The notes: generated by a model from the sequence alone, not told the origin. A DNA stretch of 64,000 nucleotides from Mesorhizobium kowhaii (GCF_003253745.1 NZ_MZXV01000013.1:1116001-1180000), one strand, 5' to 3'. Shown: positions 34,810 through 44,158, numbered from the stretch's first letter. Numbers and translations: made by a program.

Positions 34810-36138
34810 ATGTCCAACCGGCTGAAAGTCACGCCGAACGATCTCAGCGCATTCTGGATGCCGTTCACGGCAAACCGGCAGTTCAAGCAGGCGCCGCGCA
34901 TGATGGTGTCCGCCAAGGACATGCATTACACGACCAGCGACGGCCGCAAGGTGCTGGACGGCACCGCCGGTCTCTGGTGCGTCAATGCAGGCCACTGCCG
35001 GCCGAAGATCACCGAGGCCATCCAGCATCAGGCTGCCGAGCTCGACTACGCGCCGGCCTTCCAGATGGGCCATCCGATCGTCTTCGAACTGGCCAACCGC
35101 CTGGTCGACCTCGCGCCCAAGGGCATGGATCATGTGTTCTTCACCAATTCCGGCTCGGAATCGGTCGAAACGGCGCTGAAGATGGCGATCGCCTATCACC
35201 GCGCCAAGGGCGAGGGTTCGCGCACCCGCCTGATTGGCCGCGAGCGCGGCTATCACGGCGTCAATTTCGGCGGCATCTCGGTTGGTGGCATCGTCACCAA
35301 CCGCAAGATGTTCGGCACGCTGCTCGGCGGCGTCGACCACATGCCGCACACGCATCTGCCGGAGAAGAACGCCTTCACCAAAGGCGTGCCGGAGCATGGC
35401 GCGGAACTCGCCAACGAGCTGGAGCGCATCGTCGCGCTGCATGACGCCTCGACCATCGCCGCCGTCATCGTCGAGCCGGTCGCCGGTTCCACTGGCGTCA
35501 TCCTGCCGCCCAAGGGTTATCTGCAGAAGCTGCGCGAGATCTGCACCAAACACGGCATCCTGTTGATCTTCGACGAGGTCATCACCGGTTTCGGCCGTCT
35601 AGGCACGCCGTTCGCCGCTGACTATTTCGGCGTCACGCCCGACATCATGACCACCGCCAAGGGCGTCTCCAACGGCGTCATCCCGATGGGCGCGGTGTTC
35701 GTGAAGAAGGAAATCCACGACGCCTTCATGACCGGCCCCGAGCATATGATCGAGTTCTTCCACGGCTACACCTATTCGGGTAATCCGATCGCCTGCGCGG
35801 CGGCCTTGGGCACGCTCGACACCTACAAGGAAGAGGGTCTGCTGACCCGTGGCGAGGAACTGGCGCCATATTGGGAAGACGCGCTGCATTCGCTGAAGGG
35901 CGAGCCGAACGTCATCGATATCAGGAACATCGGCCTGATCGGCGCGATCGAGCTCGCGCCGATCGCCGGCCAGCCGACCAAGCGTGCCTTCTCGGCCTTC
36001 GTCAAGGCGTTCGAGCGCGGCGCGCTGATCCGCACCACCGGCGACATCATCGCGCTGTCGCCGCCGCTGATCATCACCAAGGGCCAGATCAACGAATTGA
36101 TCGACCACGTGCGTGAAGTCTTGAGGGCGGTGGACTAA
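34810..36138 (+). CDS. Omega-amino acid (beta-alanine)-pyruvate aminotransferase
   Basis: A 442-residue class III PLP aminotransferase. In the reductive pyrimidine pathway such an enzyme converts beta-alanine to malonate semialdehyde with pyruvate as acceptor. Motifs include GTAGLWCVNAGHCRP near residue 52, TNSGSESVETALKMA, IFDEVITGFGRLG, and the PLP lysine in TTAKGVSNGVIPMG at about residue 287. The ATG at 34810 is preceded by GGGGAAG. Followed by hydrolase and dihydropyrimidinase genes on the same strand. Related enzymes accept other omega-amines, so the beta-alanine assignment rests partly on context. Confidence 0.9.
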   Translation: MSNRLKVTPNDLSAFWMPFTANRQFKQAPRMMVSAKDMHYTTSDGRKVLDGTAGLWCVNAGHCRPKITEAIQHQAAELDYAPAFQMGHPIVFELANRLVDLAPKGMDHVFFTNSGSESVETALKMAIAYHRAKGEGSRTRLIGRERGYHGVNFGGISVGGIVTNRKMFGTLLGGVDHMPHTHLPEKNAFTKGVPEHGAELANELERIVALHDASTIAAVIVEPVAGSTGVILPPKGYLQKLREICTKHGILLIFDEVITGFGRLGTPFAADYFGVTPDIMTTAKGVSNGVIPMGAVFVKKEIHDAFMTGPEHMIEFFHGYTYSGNPIACAAALGTLDTYKEEGLLTRGEELAPYWEDALHSLKGEPNVIDIRNIGLIGAIELAPIAGQPTKRAFSAFVKAFERGALIRTTGDIIALSPPLIITKGQINELIDHVREVLRAVD

Positions 36139-36209
36139 ATCTGCTTAGACCTGGACGGGTGGCGACGGGAACCGCCGCCCGCCCAGGACCTGAAATGAGA
36201 GGACTCGGA

Positions 36210-37460
36210 ATGGCCGCACCCGGCGAGAATCTGCGAATCAATTCAGACCGTTTGTGGGATTCGATAATGGAGATGGCGAAGATCGGCCCCGGCATTGCCG
36301 GCGGCAACAATCGCCAGACCGTGACCGACGAGGATGGCGAGGGCCGGCATCTGTTCAAGCGCTGGTGTGATGCGGCCGGGCTCGAAATGGGCGTCGACGA
36401 AATGGGCACCATGTTCGCCCGCCGCGAAGGCACCGATCCCGACGCGTTGCCTGTCTATGTCGGGAGCCATCTCGATACGCAGCCGACCGGTGGCAAATAT
36501 GACGGCGTGCTCGGTGTGCTCGGTGGGCTTGAAGTGGTGCGCTCGCTCAACGACCTCGGCATCAAGACCAAACATCCGATCGTCGTCACCAATTGGACCA
36601 ACGAGGAGGGCGCGCGCTTTGCGCCGGCGATGATGGCGTCCGGCGTGTTTGCCGGCGTGCTCGACCAGGCCGATGTCTACGAACATGTTGACAAGCAAGG
36701 CAAGAAATTCGGCGAGGAGCTGGAGCGCATCGGCTGGAAGGGCGCCGAGAAGGTCGGCGACCGCAAGATTCACGCCTTCTTCGAACTGCATATCGAGCAG
36801 GGGCCGATCCTTGAGGATGAAGGCATCGACATCGGTGTCGTCACCCACGGGCAAGGTTTGAAATGGCTGCAGGTGACGCTGACCGGCAAGGAGTCGCATA
36901 CCGGTTCGACGCCAATGCCCAAGCGCCGCAATGCCGGGCTTGGCATGGCCAGGGTGATCGAACTGGTGCACGAGATCGCCATGGACTACCAGCCCGACGC
37001 CGTCGGCGCGGTCGGCCATATGGAGGTGTTTCCCAACTCGCGCAACATCATCGCCGGCCGCACCGTTTTCACCATCGACATCCGTTCACCCGAGAAGGAA
37101 GTGCTGGATGCGATGGACGGCCGCATCCGCGAAGGCATCGACACGATCTGCGAGGCGCTCGACATCCAGTACAAGATCGAACAGGTCGGCGCCTTCGACC
37201 CGGTCACCTTTGACGCCGGCTGCGTCAAGGCAATCCGCGATGCCGCCGACCGCCTCGGCTATTCGCACCGAAACATCGTCTCCGGCGCTGGCCACGATGC
37301 CTGCTGGATCAATCGCGTTGCGCCGACCGCCATGGTGATGTGCCCCTGCGTCGACGGGCTCAGCCACAACGAGGCCGAGGACATCACGAAGGAATGGGCG
37401 TCGGCCGGCGCCGACGTGCTGTTCCACGCTGTGGTGGAGACGGCTGTCATCGTGGAGTGA
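36210..37460 (+). CDS. Zn-dependent amidohydrolase, beta-ureidopropionase/N-carbamoyl-amino-acid hydrolase type
   Basis: A 416-residue M20-family hydrolase (HyuC/AmaB group). It hydrolyses N-carbamoyl-beta-alanine to beta-alanine, CO2 and ammonia, the third pathway step. Metal and substrate motifs are visible in order: GSHLDTQPTGGKYDGVLG (about 85), NEEGARF (about 133), ELHIEQGP (about 192), HTGSTPMP (about 230) and SGAGHDACW near residue 355. The ATG at 36210 is chosen because AGAGGA stands 6 bases upstream; earlier in-frame ATGs at 36159 and 36195 lack this. It lies 72 bases after the aminotransferase and 64 before hydA. Confidence 0.92.
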   Translation: MAAPGENLRINSDRLWDSIMEMAKIGPGIAGGNNRQTVTDEDGEGRHLFKRWCDAAGLEMGVDEMGTMFARREGTDPDALPVYVGSHLDTQPTGGKYDGVLGVLGGLEVVRSLNDLGIKTKHPIVVTNWTNEEGARFAPAMMASGVFAGVLDQADVYEHVDKQGKKFGEELERIGWKGAEKVGDRKIHAFFELHIEQGPILEDEGIDIGVVTHGQGLKWLQVTLTGKESHTGSTPMPKRRNAGLGMARVIELVHEIAMDYQPDAVGAVGHMEVFPNSRNIIAGRTVFTIDIRSPEKEVLDAMDGRIREGIDTICEALDIQYKIEQVGAFDPVTFDAGCVKAIRDAADRLGYSHRNIVSGAGHDACWINRVAPTAMVMCPCVDGLSHNEAEDITKEWASAGADVLFHAVVETAVIVE

Positions 37461-37524
37461 GCTTATAATCCGCATTCCAAACGTCGCTCGCAAGAAGCGC
37501 GAAGAGAACAAGGGAACAAGAAAA

Positions 37525-38976
37525 ATGACCAAAGTCATCAAAAACGGCACCATCGTCACCGCCGACCGCACGTGGAAGGCCGATGTGCTGTTCAAGCACG
37601 GTAAGATCGCCGCCATCGGTTCGGACCTGCATGGCGACCACGAGTTCGACGCCACCGGCTGTTATGTGATGCCGGGCGGCATCGATCCGCACACCCATCT
37701 CGAAATGCCGTTCATGGGCACCTATTCGGCCGATGATTTCGAATCCGGCACGCGGGCGGCTCTTGCCGGCGGCACCACGATGGTGGTCGATTTCTGCCTG
37801 CCGGCGCCGCAGCAGTCGCTGCTCGAAGCCTTGCAGATGTGGGACAACAAGACCTCGAAAGCATCCTGCGACTATTCCTTCCACATGGCGATCACCTGGT
37901 GGGGCAAGCAGGTGTTCGACGAGATGGCCACCGTCGTCGACAAGGGCATTACCTCGTTCAAGCACTTCATGGCCTACAAGGGTGCGCTGATGGTCGACGA
38001 CGACGAGATGTATGCGTCGTTCCAGCGCTGCGCCGACCTTGGCGCGCTGCCTCTGGTGCATGCCGAGAATGGCGACGTGGTTGCAGCCCTGTCGCAGAAG
38101 CTGCTTGCGGCCGGCAACAATGGCCCGGAGGGCCACGCCTATTCGCGGCCGCCGGAAGTGGAAGGCGAGGCGACCAACCGCGCCATCATGATCGCCGACA
38201 TGGCGGGTGTGCCGCTCTATGTCGTGCATGTCTCCTGCGAGCAGAGCCACGAGGCCATTCGCCGGGCGCGCCAGAAGGGCATGCGCGTGTTCGGCGAGCC
38301 GCTGATCCAGCACCTGACGCTCGACGAGAGCGAGTATTTCGACAAGGACTGGGACCATGCGGCGCGCCGCGTGATGAGCCCGCCCTTCCGCAACAAGCTG
38401 CACCAGGATTCGCTGTGGGCCGGCCTGCAGGCGGGTTCGCTGCAGGTGGTGGCGACCGACCATTGCGCCTTCACCACCAAGCAGAAGCGCAACGGCGTCG
38501 GCGATTTCACCAAGATCCCGAACGGCACAGGTGGGCTGGAAGACCGCATGCCGGTGCTGTGGACCACGGGTGTCAACACCGGACGGCTGACGATGAACGA
38601 GTTCGTCGCGGTGACCTCGACCAACATCGCCAAGATCCTCAACATGTATCCGAAGAAGGGCGCGATCGTCGAAGGTGCTGACGCCGACATCGTTGTCTGG
38701 GATCCAAAGCGCAAGAAGAAGATCTCGGCGAAGAAGCAGCAATCCGTCATCGACTACAATGTCTTCGAAGGGTTCGAGGTGACCGGCCTGCCGCGCTTCG
38801 TGTTCTCGCGCGGCGAGCTGTCGATCCAGGAGGCCGAGGTCAAGGCCAAGCCGGGGCATGGCGAGTTCGTCGGCCGCGAGCCGAACGCGGCGGTCAACCG
38901 GGCGCTATCGACGTGGAAGGAAATTTCCGCGCCGCGCAAGGTCGAACGCACCGGCATCCCGGCGACCGGGGTTTGA
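37525..38976 (+). CDS. hydA: Dihydropyrimidinase (D-hydantoinase)
   Basis: A 483-residue metal-dependent cyclic amidohydrolase that opens dihydrouracil/dihydrothymine to N-carbamoyl-beta-amino acids. Di-zinc site residues are visible: DPHTHLEMP (about 55-61), the carboxylated lysine in FMAYKG (about 152), VHAENGD, VHVSCEQ and the Asp in ATDHCAF. The C-terminal region VVWDPKRKKKISAKKQ is typical of the family. A good ribosome site (AGGGA) precedes the ATG. It completes, with preT/preA, the hydrolase and the transaminase, the reductive pyrimidine route. Confidence 0.95.
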   Translation: MTKVIKNGTIVTADRTWKADVLFKHGKIAAIGSDLHGDHEFDATGCYVMPGGIDPHTHLEMPFMGTYSADDFESGTRAALAGGTTMVVDFCLPAPQQSLLEALQMWDNKTSKASCDYSFHMAITWWGKQVFDEMATVVDKGITSFKHFMAYKGALMVDDDEMYASFQRCADLGALPLVHAENGDVVAALSQKLLAAGNNGPEGHAYSRPPEVEGEATNRAIMIADMAGVPLYVVHVSCEQSHEAIRRARQKGMRVFGEPLIQHLTLDESEYFDKDWDHAARRVMSPPFRNKLHQDSLWAGLQAGSLQVVATDHCAFTTKQKRNGVGDFTKIPNGTGGLEDRMPVLWTTGVNTGRLTMNEFVAVTSTNIAKILNMYPKKGAIVEGADADIVVWDPKRKKKISAKKQQSVIDYNVFEGFEVTGLPRFVFSRGELSIQEAEVKAKPGHGEFVGREPNAAVNRALSTWKEISAPRKVERTGIPATGV

Positions 38977-38978
38977 GT

Positions 38979-39350
38979 TTGACGCGCTCGGCCGCGCTCA
39001 TCTCGTTGGTCCTGGCTGCAGTTGTCGCTGGTCCGGCAACCGCGGCCGGTGTGCTGGCCGGCTCCTGGGGCAACGATGGCGGCTGTGCCGGCGTCAAGGC
39101 CGGTTATCAGGACAGCGATGCCTATATCGTGCTGACCGCCGAGGGCATCGAGACTTATGGCAGCGGCTGCCGGTTCGCGCAGCAATTGACGTCGGTGCTG
39201 GGTGCCCAATCGCTGACTTCGACCTGTTCCGCCGAGGGCGAGGCGGGGACGACGATCGAAACCGTTGTGGTCACCAACAAGGGGGAGGATGGGTTCTTCG
39301 TCACCATTCCCGGCCTTGAAGAAATGGGGCCGCTGCAATCATGTTCGTGA
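38979..39350 (+). CDS. Secreted four-cysteine hypothetical protein, copy 1
   Basis: A protein of about 123 residues with a signal peptide (LTRSAALISLVLAAVVAGPATAA). It has four cysteines in the contexts GGCAG, SGCRF, STCSAEGE and a final QSC. It starts on TTG (38979; 38973 also possible) three bases after the hydA stop, with GGGG 7 bases upstream. The protein is a paralogue of the next gene: same length, same four-cysteine pattern, shared AEGE motif. Function unknown; two disulfides are likely in the periplasm. Confidence 0.7.
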   Translation: MTRSAALISLVLAAVVAGPATAAGVLAGSWGNDGGCAGVKAGYQDSDAYIVLTAEGIETYGSGCRFAQQLTSVLGAQSLTSTCSAEGEAGTTIETVVVTNKGEDGFFVTIPGLEEMGPLQSCS

Positions 39351-39360
39351 CGTTGGGGGG

Positions 39361-39744
39361 ATGAGCATGCGCGGTTTTTGTCTGTCTGTTGCGATGGTTC
39401 TCGTGCTGGCGGCCGGTCAGGCTTCGGCGGCAGGCATCGATCTGTCCAAGCCCTACGGCAACAAGTCCGGCTGCATCAACAAGAATGGTCAGAAAGTCTA
39501 TGCCGAGGATATGCTGCTGTTGACGGACACGGATCTGATCACCGTGGCAAGCGCCTGCACATTCACCGACAAGCAGGCGAAGCTCGATGGCTCGCTGACC
39601 ATCAAGGCGCAATGCGAGGCGGAAGGCGAGGATGGACAATCGCCGGCCGAGTTCACCGTCAAGCACAGTCCCAAGAACGCCAAGAAGCTGGTCATCACCG
39701 ACGAGGACGGCAACGTCATGGGGGAAGTCTCCCGGTGCCGATGA
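39361..39744 (+). CDS. Secreted four-cysteine hypothetical protein, copy 2
   Basis: A 127-residue protein with a signal peptide (MRGFCLSVAMVLVLAAGQASA). The mature part has cysteines in SGCIN, SACTF, AQCEAEGE and the terminal SRC, matching copy 1 position by position (YGNKSGC versus WGNDGGC, and so on). A GGGGGG stretch abuts the ATG at 39361 and is 6 bases from an ATG at 39367, so the second may be the true start. Transcribed in the same direction after hydA and copy 1. Family unknown. Confidence 0.75.
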   Translation: MSMRGFCLSVAMVLVLAAGQASAAGIDLSKPYGNKSGCINKNGQKVYAEDMLLLTDTDLITVASACTFTDKQAKLDGSLTIKAQCEAEGEDGQSPAEFTVKHSPKNAKKLVITDEDGNVMGEVSRCR

Positions 39745-39773
39745 CGGTCAAATCACCATCGGCGCTGCCGGCT

Positions 39774-40172
39774 TCAGGCGACCAGCGCGTCCAGTTCCGG
39801 CAACAGGACGACGCTTTCCTGTTCGTTGGGATCGGTGCGGGCGATGACGGCCGACGACGGGGCGCCACTCAGATTGGCCGGGAGATGCGGCACGCCGGCC
39901 GGAATGTAGAAGAGGTCGCCGGCCTTGACGACGATATGATGCTCCAGCCGGTCGCCATACCAGGTATGGACCTCGCCGGAGAGCACATAGATCGCCGTTT
40001 CATGGCTCTCGTGCATATGCGCCTTGGCGCGGGCGCCGGGCGGCATGGTGAGCATATGCATGCAGATGCCGGAGGAGCCGACGGTTTCAGCGGCGATGCC
40101 TGCGAAATAGGTCAATCCCTGCTTGCCTTCATAAGTGGTTTCAGGGCGGATAAGATGACAAGTGGGCAACAT
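39774..40172 (-). CDS. Cupin-domain protein
   Basis: A 132-residue single-domain cupin. The metal-binding motif 1 is in AHMHESHETAIYVLSGEVHTW, and the second motif is AGDLFYIPAGVPHLPAN. Histidines and the glutamate needed for a metal site are present. It is divergent from the ABC-transporter genes at 40303. Possible roles include small-molecule isomerisation, oxygenation or sensing; nothing in the sequence decides. Confidence 0.85.
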   Translation of the reverse strand: MLPTCHLIRPETTYEGKQGLTYFAGIAAETVGSSGICMHMLTMPPGARAKAHMHESHETAIYVLSGEVHTWYGDRLEHHIVVKAGDLFYIPAGVPHLPANLSGAPSSAVIARTDPNEQESVVLLPELDALVA

Positions 40173-40302
40173 CGGGGAAACTCCGGGCGTCGATTGAGTG
40201 GGACAAAGTCAATGGGACGGGGCGAGTGGAAAACAACATCGCGATAAAAGCAATCGGATTCCGGCTGGCGCCGCAGGGCCGGGAACGGGCAGGCTGCAGC
40301 CG

Positions 40303-41094
40303 ATGACAGGGACTTCGCCAGCCGTCGTTTCGGCAAGCAAACTCGGACTGACCTTCCAGACCAATGACGGGCCGGTGCAGGCGCTGTCCAATGTCGACCT
40401 GACCATCGGCAAGAGGGAGTTCGTTTCCTTCATCGGGCCGTCGGGCTGCGGCAAGACCACCTTGCTGCGCGTCATCGCCGACCTGGAGAAGCCGACCTCG
40501 GGGACGATTTCGGTCAACGGCATGACGCCCGAACAGGCGCGCGAGAAACGCGCCTATGGCTATGTCTTCCAGGCCGCCGCGCTGTTTCCGTGGCGCACCA
40601 TCGAGCGCAATGTGGGGCTGCCGCTGGAGATCATGGGCCTGTCCAAGGCGGAGCAGGCGCAGCGGATCAAGCGCACGCTCGACCTCGTCAATCTCAGCGG
40701 TTTCGAGAAGAAATATCCCTGGCAGCTTTCCGGCGGCATGCAGCAGCGCGCCTCGATCGCGCGTGCGCTGGCCTTCGACGCTGACCTTCTGTTGATGGAC
40801 GAGCCGTTCGGCGCGCTGGACGAAATCGTGCGCGACCACCTCAACGAGCAATTGCTGGAGCTGTGGGGCAGCACGAACAAGACCATCTGCTTCGTCACCC
40901 ACTCCATTCCGGAAGCCGTGTATCTGTCGACGCGCATCGTCGTCATGTCGCCGCGGCCGGGCCGTGTCAGCGATGTCATCGAATCGACGCTGCCGAAGGA
41001 GCGGCCGCTCGACATCCGCGAGACGCCGGAATTCCTGGCCATCGCCGCGCGCGTGCGCGATGGGCTGCGGGCAGGGCACAGCTACGATGATTGA
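40303..41094 (+). CDS. ABC transporter ATP-binding protein (nitrate/sulfonate/pyrimidine type)
   Basis: A 263-residue ATPase of the SsuB/ThiZ-like group. Walker A GPSGCGKTT is near residue 46, signature LSGGMQQR near 143 and Walker B LLMDEPFGALDE near 163, followed by the family switch THSIPEAVYLSTR. It is the first gene of a four-gene importer (ATPase, two permeases, binding protein). The ATG at 40303 is chosen because the family start follows it; the upstream in-frame stretch from 40198 looks non-coding. Because the operon lies beside the pyrimidine genes, pyrimidines are a plausible substrate, by context only. Confidence 0.9.
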   Translation: MTGTSPAVVSASKLGLTFQTNDGPVQALSNVDLTIGKREFVSFIGPSGCGKTTLLRVIADLEKPTSGTISVNGMTPEQAREKRAYGYVFQAAALFPWRTIERNVGLPLEIMGLSKAEQAQRIKRTLDLVNLSGFEKKYPWQLSGGMQQRASIARALAFDADLLLMDEPFGALDEIVRDHLNEQLLELWGSTNKTICFVTHSIPEAVYLSTRIVVMSPRPGRVSDVIESTLPKERPLDIRETPEFLAIAARVRDGLRAGHSYDD

Positions 41095-41107
41095 GGCGGT
41101 GCGCTAG

Positions 41108-41986
41108 ATGGACAGCTTCCGCGACAAGCTCGTTCCGGTGACCTCGATCCTCGCGGGCGTGGTCGTGCTCTGGTATGTTTTCGCCGTCATCCTCAACACG
41201 CCGTTCCAGCGCGATCTCGACCGCCGCGCCGGTGAAACGCCGGCGTTGAGCGAGTTCATCGGCAAGACGCTGTCGCAGCCGAAGCCGACGCTGCCGGCGC
41301 CGCATCAGGTGGCGGTGAATTTCTTCGAGAACACCTTCCTGCGCAGCGTCACTTCGAACCGCAGCCTCGTCTACAATGCCTGGGTGACGCTGTCGTCGAC
41401 GCTGCTCGGTTTCGCTTTCGGCACGGCGCTCGGCATCATCATCGCCGTCGGCATCGTGCATGTGGCAACGCTCGACCGCAGCCTGATGCCGTGGATCATC
41501 GCCTCGCAGACCATTCCCATCCTGGCGGTGGCGCCGATGATCATCGTCGTGCTGGCGGCAATCGGCATCACCGGCCTGATCCCGAAGGCGATGATCTCGA
41601 CCTATCTGTCGTTCTTCCCGGTGACCGTCGGCATGGTGAAGGGCCTGCGCTCGCCCGAGATCATGCATCTCGACCTGATGCACACCTACAACGCCAGCGC
41701 CTCGCAGACCTTCTGGAAATTGCGCGTGCCGGCCTCGGTGCCGTTCCTGTTCACCTCGATGAAGGTGGCGGTGGCGGCAAGCCTCGTCGGCGCCATCGTC
41801 GGCGAACTGCCGACCGGTGCGGTCGCCGGTATCGGCGCCAAGCTTTTGGCAGGCGCCTACTACAGCCAGTCCATCGACATCTGGTCGGCGCTGGTCGCCG
41901 GTTCGGTGGTGGCAGCACTTCTGGTCATGGTGGTCGGCATTGCCGGGCGCATCGTCGACCGCGCCATGGGCGGGAGGCCGGCATGA
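41108..41986 (+). CDS. ABC transporter permease 1
   Basis: A 292-residue inner-membrane permease of the SsuC/ThiX-like family. There is an N-terminal membrane anchor (about 8-28), then a periplasmic loop, then five membrane segments. The coupling helix region is HTYNASASQTFWKLRVPASVPFL near residue 195. It starts 13 bases after the ATPase gene and overlaps the next permease by ATGA (41983-41986), so the two are translationally coupled. Confidence 0.9.
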   Translation: MDSFRDKLVPVTSILAGVVVLWYVFAVILNTPFQRDLDRRAGETPALSEFIGKTLSQPKPTLPAPHQVAVNFFENTFLRSVTSNRSLVYNAWVTLSSTLLGFAFGTALGIIIAVGIVHVATLDRSLMPWIIASQTIPILAVAPMIIVVLAAIGITGLIPKAMISTYLSFFPVTVGMVKGLRSPEIMHLDLMHTYNASASQTFWKLRVPASVPFLFTSMKVAVAASLVGAIVGELPTGAVAGIGAKLLAGAYYSQSIDIWSALVAGSVVAALLVMVVGIAGRIVDRAMGGRPA

Positions 41987-43137
41987 ACTGGCTGAAACCC
42001 TCCTGGCAAGCGGTGCTGGCCATCGTGCTGTGCCTGATCGCGGTGGCGCTCGGTGCGATGTCGAAGCCGGAAGCGGCAGCGCTTGCCGACCCGGCAGCCA
42101 GCTTCAACTACCCCTATATCGGAACGAAGGGCTTGATGTTCGGTCTGGTCGCGCTGGCGGCGCTGATCTCGATGACCAGGATCCCGCTCCTTGCAGAGGC
42201 GGTGGTGCTGTTCGTCGGCGCTCACCTCGTCGCTTGGCTGTTGATATCAGGCATATCCGGTTTCGAAGGCACCGCACTGGCGTCGTACTTTTTGCTGCTC
42301 ACGGCCGCCTGGCTGCTCGGCTGGCGCTGCGTCGCCGTCCTGTCGGGACTTCGCCCGATGGCAAGCTGGACCCGCACGGCGCTGCGCCTGATCATCCCCG
42401 CCATCTTCGGCGCCTGGATCCTGATCATCTGGGAAGCGGTGACGCGCGGCGCTGGCATCCCCTTCATCCTGCTGCCGCCGCCGAGCGCCATCGGCGCGCG
42501 CATCGCCAGCTCGCTGCCGGTGCTCGGCGCCGATGTCCGGCAGACCATCTTCAAGGCGGTGATCTTCGGCTATGTCGTGGGCAGCGGCGCCGGCTTCATC
42601 ACCGCGATCCTCGCCGACCGCGTACCGTTCCTGCGGCGCGGCCTGCTGCCGATCGGCAACATGGTCTCGGCGCTGCCGATCATCGGCGTCGCCCCCATCA
42701 TGGTCATGTGGTTCGGCTTCGACTGGCAATCCAAGGCGGCCGTCGTCATCATCATGACCTTCTTCCCGATGCTGGTGAACACGGTCGCCGGGCTTGCCGC
42801 TTCCGGCCATATGGAGCGCGATCTGATGCGCACCTATGCGTCGGGCTATTGGCAGACGCTGCTGAAGCTCAGGCTGCCGGCAGCCGCGCCATTCATCTTC
42901 AACGCGCTGAAGATCAACTCGACGCTGGCGCTGATCGGCGCCATCGTCGCCGAGTTCTTCGGCACGCCTGTGGTCGGCATGGGCTTCCGCATCTCGACCG
43001 AGGTCGGGCGGATGAACATCGACATGGTCTGGGCCGAAATCGCAGTTGCAGCACTTGCGGGTTCGGTCTTTTATGGCGTGGTCGCTCTTGTCGAAAGAGC
43101 CGTCACGTTTTGGCATCCCTCTGTCCGTGGTGGATAG
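41983..43137 (+). CDS. ABC transporter permease 2 with extra N-terminal membrane segments
   Basis: A 384-residue permease of the same importer. Compared with permease 1 it carries about 120 extra N-terminal residues with four hydrophobic segments before the standard permease domain. The coupling region is RTYASGYWQTLLKLRLPAAAP. The start is the ATG in the 4-base overlap with permease 1. The heterodimer of a short and a long permease is typical of pyrimidine/thiamine-precursor-like uptake systems, but similar arrangements exist in other families. Confidence 0.88.
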   Translation: MNWLKPSWQAVLAIVLCLIAVALGAMSKPEAAALADPAASFNYPYIGTKGLMFGLVALAALISMTRIPLLAEAVVLFVGAHLVAWLLISGISGFEGTALASYFLLLTAAWLLGWRCVAVLSGLRPMASWTRTALRLIIPAIFGAWILIIWEAVTRGAGIPFILLPPPSAIGARIASSLPVLGADVRQTIFKAVIFGYVVGSGAGFITAILADRVPFLRRGLLPIGNMVSALPIIGVAPIMVMWFGFDWQSKAAVVIIMTFFPMLVNTVAGLAASGHMERDLMRTYASGYWQTLLKLRLPAAAPFIFNALKINSTLALIGAIVAEFFGTPVVGMGFRISTEVGRMNIDMVWAEIAVAALAGSVFYGVVALVERAVTFWHPSVRGG

Positions 43138-43178
43138 GGGCGGTGGGTTTAAGGGTGCTAACTTCAGAGGGTAAAAAG

Positions 43179-44150
43179 ATGAAAAGACTGATTATTCCTG
43201 TTCTGGCCGGCGCGATGTCGCTGGCCGCGTTCCAGGCAATGGCCGCCGACAAGGTGACGTTGCAGCTGAAATGGGTCACGCAGGCCCAGTTTGCCGGCTA
43301 CTATGTTGCCAAGGCCAAGGGTTTCTACGAGGCTGAAGGCCTCGACGTCGACATCAAGCCGGGCGGCCCCGACATTGCGCCGGAGCAGGTGATCGCCGGC
43401 GGCGGCGCCGATGTCATCGTCGACTGGATGGGCGGTGCGCTGGCCGCCCGCGAAAAGGGCGTGCCGCTGGTCAACATCGCCCAGCCGTTCAAGAAGGCCG
43501 GCATGGAGCTGGTCTGCCCGAAGGACGGCCCGATCAAGACCGAAGCCGACTTCAAGGGCCACACGCTCGGCGTCTGGTTCTTCGGCAACGAATATCCGTT
43601 CTATGCCTGGATGAACAAGCTTGGGCTCAAGACCGATGGCGGCCCGGATGGCGTCACCGTTCTGAAGCAGAGCTTTGACGTGCAGCCGCTGATCCAGAAG
43701 CAGGCGGATTGCATCTCGGTCATGACCTACAACGAGTACTGGCAGCTGATCGACGCCGGCTACAAGCCGGAACAGCTGACCGTGTTCAACTATTCGGCGA
43801 TGGGCAACGACCTGCTCGAGGACGGGCTCTATGCGTCGGAAGACAAGCTCAAGGATCCGGCCTTCGAGGACAAGATGGTGCGTTTCGTGCGCGCCTCGAT
43901 GAAGGGCTGGAAATACGCCATCGACAACAATGACGAGGCCGCAGGCATCGTCATGGACGGTGGCGGCCAGGACGAGAACCACCAGAAGCGCATGATGAGC
44001 GAAATCGCCAAGCTGGTCGACAATGCCGACGGCAAGCTCGACCCGGCGACCTACGAGCGCACCGCCAAGGCGCTGCTCGACCAGAAGATCATCACCAAGG
44101 AGCCGACCGGCGCCTACACCACCGCCATCACCGACAAGGCGGTCAAGTAA
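43179..44150 (+). CDS. ABC transporter substrate-binding protein, NMT1/THI5-like
   Basis: A 323-residue periplasmic binding protein with a signal peptide (MKRLIIPVLAGAMSLAAFQA). The mature protein opens with VTLQLKWVTQAQFAGYYVAK and GFYEAEGLDVDIKPGG, as in NMT1/THI5-like proteins that bind pyrimidine-type ligands. AGAGGG stands 7 bases before the ATG. It is the last gene of the importer, 41 bases after permease 2, and two hairpins follow the stop. The ligand may be a pyrimidine or a thiamine-related pyrimidine; the adjacent RutR genes favour uracil/thymine or their dihydro products. Confidence 0.88.
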   Translation: MKRLIIPVLAGAMSLAAFQAMAADKVTLQLKWVTQAQFAGYYVAKAKGFYEAEGLDVDIKPGGPDIAPEQVIAGGGADVIVDWMGGALAAREKGVPLVNIAQPFKKAGMELVCPKDGPIKTEADFKGHTLGVWFFGNEYPFYAWMNKLGLKTDGGPDGVTVLKQSFDVQPLIQKQADCISVMTYNEYWQLIDAGYKPEQLTVFNYSAMGNDLLEDGLYASEDKLKDPAFEDKMVRFVRASMKGWKYAIDNNDEAAGIVMDGGGQDENHQKRMMSEIAKLVDNADGKLDPATYERTAKALLDQKIITKEPTGAYTTAITDKAVK

Positions 44151-44158
44151 ATATGCCA

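Noticed and set aside
40173..40302. Possible TPP riboswitch before the NMT1/THI5-type transporter
   Set aside because: The conserved CTGAGA-type and ACCTGA-type elements are not found in this stretch.
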